From Synergistaceae bacterium (GTDB lineage: Bacteria; Synergistota; Synergistia; Synergistales; Aminithiophilaceae): a stretch of DNA of 64,000 bases. Position 1 is the stretch's first letter, and each line of letters begins with the position of its first letter. The notes under the pieces are model-generated. The model did no database searches. It had not been told where the DNA came from and was given only the letters and a program-made list of their open reading frames with translations. The translations under genes and the position numbers were made by a program. Shown here piece after piece: positions 60,286 through 64,000 of this stretch. The stretch covers positions 661,482 through 725,481 of the forward strand of contig JAESII010000004.1 of assembly GCA_016756725.1 (NCBI GenBank), written 5' to 3'.

Positions 60286-61227
60286 ATGAAGGGATTTCGG
60301 ATCGGCCACGCTCATGACAAGGATGCCGCCACGGGCGTCACCGTCGTCCTCTGCGAAGAGGGGGCCGTCACCGGCGTCGACGTCCGAGGCGGCGCTCCGG
60401 CCACGCGGGAGACGGACCTTCTCGACCCCGTCAACATGGTGGAACGGATTCACGGCCTCTTCCTTGCCGGAGGGAGCGCTTTCGGTCTCGACGCGGCCTC
60501 GGGTGTCATGACCTATCTCGAGGACCGGGGCGTCGGTTTCGATGTCCAGGTCACGACAGTGCCCATCGTCTGCGGTGCCGCTCTCTTCGACCTCACCGTC
60601 GGCGACTGCCGGGTCAGGCCTGACCGGGCCATGGGCCATCAGGCCTGCCTCAACGCCCGTGAGGACGATCCCGACGAAGGGTGCGTCGGGGCCGGGGCGG
60701 GAGCGTCCATCGGCAAGCTCCTGGGCATGGACCGGGCCATGAAAAGCGGGATCGGCTGGTCTTTCCTGAAGGAGGGAGATCTTGAGGTGGCCGCTCTCGT
60801 CGCCGTCAACTGCCTCGGTGACGTCTTCGACCCCCGGCGGGGGCGGCTCATCGCCGGTCTGAGAGACGCCTCCGGCCAGGGGCTGGCCGACACGGAGGCG
60901 ACCATGAGGAGCCGCTGGCGGGAGAGGCGAAACCTCTTCAGCGGCAACACCACCCTCGGCGTCGTCCTCACCAACGGCGACTTCGGCAAGGCCCAGATGA
61001 ACAAACTGGCCTCCATGGCTCACGACGGCTATGGGCGGACCCTGAGGCCCGCCCATTCCATGTTCGACGGCGACACGATCTTCGCCCTCTCCTGTCCTGC
61101 CGTAGCGGCCGATCTGAGCGTCGTCGCCGTCATGGCCGTCTCGGCCGTCGAGGGAGCCGTCGTCAACGCCGTCGTCAGCGCCAGCTCCTTCGGCGATTTG
61201 CCTGCCTGGAGCGACCTCTTCGGCTAG
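60286..61227 (+). CDS. P1 family peptidase (DmpA/S58)
   Basis: 313 residues. Members are autoproteolytic aminopeptidases or beta-peptidases: cleavage before a Ser/Thr creates the N-terminal nucleophile. Here the site is probably before the Thr in SGNTTLGVVLTNG (near 225). GGAPATRETDLLDP and IHGLFLAGGSAFGLDAASGV are family signatures. ATG at 60286 follows GGGAGGTGGA. Cytosolic, likely active on D-amino-acid or beta-peptides. Its end overlaps the convergent lpxH-like gene by 4 bases, leaving no room for a terminator. Confidence 0.9.
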   Translation: MKGFRIGHAHDKDAATGVTVVLCEEGAVTGVDVRGGAPATRETDLLDPVNMVERIHGLFLAGGSAFGLDAASGVMTYLEDRGVGFDVQVTTVPIVCGAALFDLTVGDCRVRPDRAMGHQACLNAREDDPDEGCVGAGAGASIGKLLGMDRAMKSGIGWSFLKEGDLEVAALVAVNCLGDVFDPRRGRLIAGLRDASGQGLADTEATMRSRWRERRNLFSGNTTLGVVLTNGDFGKAQMNKLASMAHDGYGRTLRPAHSMFDGDTIFALSCPAVAADLSVVAVMAVSAVEGAVVNAVVSASSFGDLPAWSDLFG

Positions 61228-62015
61228 TCCGCTGCCTTTCCGGGACGGGCTGCGCTCTCCCCGGCCAGGGGAAGGGCCGGAAGCCCCCGTCCCCGCCACC
61301 CGATGAGATCGAGCTGGCCGTCGTCCTTCTCCACCAGGGCCGAACAGTGGTGGATCCAGTCGCCGCAGTTGAAGTAGGAGAGGCCGTCCAGCCGCCTCAG
61401 GCCGGGGTGGTGAAGGTGGCCGCAGATGACCCCTTCCAGCTTGAGGGCCTTGGCGGCCCGCAGAAGGGAGTCTTCGAAGCCCGTTACCGATCCCGTGATC
61501 TCCTTGACCTTCTTCAGGAAGGAGGCCAGATAGCGCCGCCTCAGCCCCGCGAGGCGGCGCAGCCTGTTGTGGCAGGCGTCGAACCACATGACGGCCTCGA
61601 AGGCCTTGGCGCCCAGCCTGGCCAGCCGCCTCCGTCCCTCCTGGAAGATGTCGAACTCATCGCCGTGGACGACGAGAAAGCGCCTGCCGTCGGCCGTCTC
61701 GTGGATGGCGCGTCGGCAGACGTCGACGCCTTCGATGGGGCCTTCGACGTTGCCGTCGGGCGGGCCGTCGTGATTTCCCTGGAGGTAGACGACGCGGTTT
61801 TGGGCGGCCATGGCCGTGATCAGCTGGAGGATTCTCAGGTGGGAGGGCGGCAGAAAGCGCCGCGACCCCATCGCCCAGTCGTCGACGATGTCGCCGGCCA
61901 GGTAGAGGGTGCGGCACTGGACCTGTTCGAGAAAGGAGGCCAAGGCTTCGGCCTGGCTCCAGCGAAAGCCCAGGTGAAGGTCGGAAATAAAGACGGTTCT
62001 GTAGGAAAGTGTCAT
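61224..62015 (-). CDS. UDP-2,3-diacylglucosamine diphosphatase, LpxH-like
   Basis: 263 residues of the calcineurin-like phosphoesterase family. Metal ligands: SDLHLG (near 11), GDIVDDW (near 41), GNHD (near 80), VVHGDEFD (near 115) and GHLHHPG (near 200). This set (COG2908) includes LpxH, which makes lipid X in lipid A synthesis, so the organism should have an outer membrane with LPS. A lpxH call is likely but sister phosphoesterases exist. ATG at 62015. Confidence 0.82.
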   Translation of the reverse strand: MTLSYRTVFISDLHLGFRWSQAEALASFLEQVQCRTLYLAGDIVDDWAMGSRRFLPPSHLRILQLITAMAAQNRVVYLQGNHDGPPDGNVEGPIEGVDVCRRAIHETADGRRFLVVHGDEFDIFQEGRRRLARLGAKAFEAVMWFDACHNRLRRLAGLRRRYLASFLKKVKEITGSVTGFEDSLLRAAKALKLEGVICGHLHHPGLRRLDGLSYFNCGDWIHHCSALVEKDDGQLDLIGWRGRGLPALPLAGESAARPGKAAD

Positions 62016-62111
62016 TCGTTCCCCCCTAGGGTCTGTCCATTTGCGGAAACTCCAAGAGCATAAGGGCTTCGCCCCTTTTTGGCCAGACCTTCGGTCAGAG
62101 AGAAAGGGCTA

Positions 62112-62140
62112 TTGACATTAACTATATATTAATATATAAA
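62112..62140 (+). promoter_or_regulatory. Strong promoter before a broken gene
   Basis: TTGACA (62112-62117), 17 AT-rich bases, TATAAA (62135-62140). Upstream at 62062-62077 lies AAGGGCTTCGCCCCTT, like the repeats at the left end. Confidence 0.75.
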
Positions 62141-62217
62141 TAAATGCACATGCGATTCGGTTCGCCCTGCCCTGATGACGAGAGACGAGAGCAAGAGAAA
62201 GGTGAGGGGGAGGCCTG

Positions 62218-62660
62218 ATGGGAAGAGCAGTTCTGCGGTTCTGCTGCTGTTGTGTCGTCCTTTTTCTGCTGGCCCGAGGGGCCTGTGCCGAACGGTATCT
62301 GGTCCTGGGCCAGCCGGGAGAGGGGGTGTCGGCCCTGCCTCTGGCCGGGGATCGCCATCGTCCCCGTCAAGGTGGCCGACGAGACGGCGTCGTCGACACT
62401 GGAGACCTTCGCCGCCGCCTTCAACGGCATTCTTGCCCGGGCCATCGATCCCGACGACGCCTTTCACGGAAGGCGACTCGTCTTCAACGTCAGCTACAGC
62501 GTCACCTCCCGCGATGGCGCCGGTGAGACCCCCCGGTACGGCCCCCGCCGGGTGGTCCCGAGCGGGAATTGGAGGAGCCGAGGCCTGGCTGGCCCGGGTC
62601 CTCTCGTCTTTTGCGTGCCGCTTTTTGTCTTCAGGCGGAGAGGAGCAGGGCGCCGATGAC
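62218..62660 (+). pseudogene. Secreted-protein gene broken by frameshift
   Basis: ATG at 62218 with GAGGGGGAGG upstream starts a signal peptide (MGRAVLRFCCCCVVLFLLAR.., ACA-ER) and about 45 codons. Near the G run at 62347-62350 the sense moves to another frame (IAIVPVKVADETASSTLETF.. ..LVFNVSYSVTSRDGAGE). A further shift may follow at about 62530. The C-terminal part is unclear and runs into the opposite-strand DMT gene. Not recognised as a known family. Mutation or sequencing error cannot be told apart. Confidence 0.5.
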
Positions 62661-63521
62661 GACGCAGGCGATGCCGATTCCCTTGCGGAGGGAGAAGGCC
62701 TCGCCGAGGACGATGACGGCAAAGAGGGCGGCCAGGAAGGGACGGAGGGAGGCGACGCAGGTCGCCACGTCGACGGTGACGTAGTTCATGCTGGAGGTGA
62801 AGAGGAGATTCCCCGCCGTCAGGCCCAGGACGCCGGAGAGGAGGATTTCGAAAAGACTCCTGCCCCGGATGCGGGAAAGGGGCTGTTTCCGCCTTTCGGC
62901 GACGGCGTAGAGGAGCCAGGATCCGGCCGTGATGGCCACGGAGCGCCACCATTCGAGACGGGCCACGGCAATCTCGGCCATGAGCATGCGGTTGGTGATG
63001 ATGCCGAAACTCCAGCAGAAGATCGTCCCCAGGGCGAAGAGAATGCCCGGGATAAGGGCCTTCCGGGGAGAGCCCTCCTCTTGAAGGCGCAGCGTCAGGA
63101 TGACCAGGCCGGCGACGATAAGGGTCGTCGCCACGAAGACGGCGGGCTTGAAGGGCTGCCCCAGAAAGATCCAGGAGGCCGGAACGGCCACGAGAGGATA
63201 GGCCGAGGTGAAGGGGACGCCGATGGAGACGCCCAGCCGGGGAAGGGCCAGGAAGTAGAGAAGATCGCCCAGGACGAGCCAGACGACGGCGGTGAGGAAG
63301 ATCGCTCCCAGCAGGGGAAGGGGAGGAAGGGCGAAGGCCGAGGGGCCTTCGGTGACGGCGAGAAAGAACGCGGCGCTGGCCAGATAGCCGACGGTTCTGA
63401 CGGCGCCCAGTTCCAGCGAGGAGACCCGGTCCAGGGAGCGGCGGTAGAGGACGGGAGCCAGGGCCCAGATGGCGGCCGAAGCCAGGGCGAGGGCGACGCC
63501 CCAGGCAAAGGAAAGAGTCAC
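62631..63521 (-). CDS. DMT-superfamily permease (EamA)
   Basis: 296 residues in two EamA halves of five helices each (about 5-140 and 155-295). Second half: FCWSFGIITNRMLMAE.. and VATCVASLRPFLAALFAVIVLGEAFS, the family-typical ending. Transports metabolites or drugs; the substrate cannot be predicted. ATG at 63521 follows GGAGGT. Ends at 62631, overlapping the broken gene on the other strand. Confidence 0.9.
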   Translation of the reverse strand: MTLSFAWGVALALASAAIWALAPVLYRRSLDRVSSLELGAVRTVGYLASAAFFLAVTEGPSAFALPPLPLLGAIFLTAVVWLVLGDLLYFLALPRLGVSIGVPFTSAYPLVAVPASWIFLGQPFKPAVFVATTLIVAGLVILTLRLQEEGSPRKALIPGILFALGTIFCWSFGIITNRMLMAEIAVARLEWWRSVAITAGSWLLYAVAERRKQPLSRIRGRSLFEILLSGVLGLTAGNLLFTSSMNYVTVDVATCVASLRPFLAALFAVIVLGEAFSLRKGIGIACVVIGALLLSA

Positions 63522-63573
63522 GGCGAGGACCTCCTGAAGTTGAAAGTGTGGGGCCCTCCTATCCTAATCCTCA

Positions 63574-63606
63574 GGAGGCGCCGGGGAAAGCATCCCCGGC
63601 GCCTCC
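63574..63606. terminator. Stem-loop, 13-bp perfect stem
   Basis: GGAGGCGCCGGGG (63574-63586) and complement (63594-63606) around AAAGCAT; CTTTT follows on the plus side. It lies after the leftward synthetase gene. Confidence 0.75.
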
Positions 63607-63626
63607 CTTTTGCTCGGATCCTTCCG

Positions 63627-64000
63627 TCAGGGGGTGGTGCAGTCGCAGGGCTCCCCCAGGAGGTGGAGGAGGGCGTGAGGGGCGTCGTCGAGGGGGAGGT
63701 CGGCCTCCTCGTCGCCGAGGCGGACTTTGGCCCGAGCACCGTCGCCTTCGTCGGTGACGGCGATGCGGATCGGCAGGGCGAGCCCTTCAAAATCGGCCTC
63801 GCGGACGGCGGTCTTGGCGAAGCGGTCGTCGTGGAGAACGGCGAATCCGGCCTCGGTCAGGCTTTCCTCAAGGGATTCGGCGGCACGGGCCGAAGGGCTT
63901 TCCGGCTCGCCCCAGGGGGTGACGAGAATCTGGAAGGGCGCCAGGTCCAGAGGGAGCCAGGGGCTCTGTCCGTCGAAGAGGGCCAAAAGAAGGGCCTCTC
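63627..64000 (-). CDS. proS: Prolyl-tRNA synthetase, C-terminal part (partial)
   Basis: The last 124 codons or so of a gene that continues past the window edge; no real start is visible (ATG at 63986 is internal, since the frame stays open to 64000). DLAPFQILVTP, then DDRFAKTAVREADFEGLALPIRIAV match the class II anticodon-binding domain of ProRS, where the usual D-R-x-G-K..DADLIGIP-R pattern is recognisable. Glycyl- or threonyl-tRNA synthetase domains are related, so the assignment is probable. Confidence 0.7.
   Translation of the reverse strand, partial: EALLLALFDGQSPWLPLDLAPFQILVTPWGEPESPSARAAESLEESLTEAGFAVLHDDRFAKTAVREADFEGLALPIRIAVTDEGDGARAKVRLGDEEADLPLDDAPHALLHLLGEPCDCTTP

Noticed and set aside
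1-64000. CRISPR arrays, insertion sequences, rRNA or tRNA genes
   Set aside because: No regularly spaced direct repeats, transposase-like proteins or tRNA/rRNA-like sequences were noticed.

Overview
The window is about 64 kb of GC-rich chromosome (clearly above 60 % GC by eye) from an anaerobic, diderm, amino-acid and organic-acid fermenting bacterium. The best lineage clue is the C-terminal tail of the C69 peptidase at 49373-51070: a Gly-Gly-Cys motif, a hydrophobic stretch and a terminal Arg cluster, which matches the Synergist-CTERM sorting tail described from Synergistetes. The rest agrees: three TRAP substrate-binding proteins with two membrane modules, a glycyl radical enzyme with its activase, a phenylacetate-CoA ligase, a one-chain Fe-S serine dehydratase, an LpxH-type enzyme and RND/TolC pumps that imply an outer membrane. 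No rRNA, tRNA, CRISPR array or insertion sequence was found.

Layout. 1-460: palindromic repeats and a promoter. 467-9434: a catabolic cluster (TRAP dctPQM, thiamine-diphosphate enzyme, NIF3-like protein, Gate-domain permease, FAD/possible Fe-S oxidoreductase, small DUF2294-like protein). Its three promoters carry the same operator GCTCATC-N3-GATGAGC. 9808-21467: an intact RND pump (membrane fusion protein, transporter, outer-membrane factor), its TetR regulator, then a second RND gene without its 5' quarter, followed by another outer-membrane factor and fusion protein. 21546-36413: a putative hydroxyproline island. It holds a glycyl radical activase, a GntR regulator, TRAP dctPQM, an ornithine cyclodeaminase-family reductase, a YheO-like regulator, an IlvD/Edd dehydratase, an orphan second dctP and a HypD-like glycyl radical enzyme, interrupted by a copper-type membrane protein. 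The GntR promoter and the radical-enzyme promoter, 13 kb apart, have matching operators in identical position.

36754-46978: a third RND pump pair, L-serine dehydratase, an iscR-iscS-iscU operon with an IscR-like site, and phenylacetate-CoA ligase behind a Phe-containing leader peptide and a terminator. 47173-52497: an orphan amino-acid binding protein, an encapsulin nanocompartment with its ferritin-like cargo, the C69 peptidase and a CoA-disulfide-reductase-like flavoprotein. 52811-64000: a large AsmA/TamB-like protein, a PadR-controlled ABC importer whose binding-protein gene is frameshifted, an orphan ZnuA-like protein, a P1 peptidase, LpxH, a broken secreted-protein gene, a DMT permease and the 3' end of a probable prolyl-tRNA synthetase gene.

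Most gene borders carry perfect 13-24 bp stem-loops, many bidirectional. Promoters are close to the sigma-70 consensus with 17-bp spacers, which made operator positions easy to compare. The long open frames opposite the real genes come from strong third-position GC bias and were left out.
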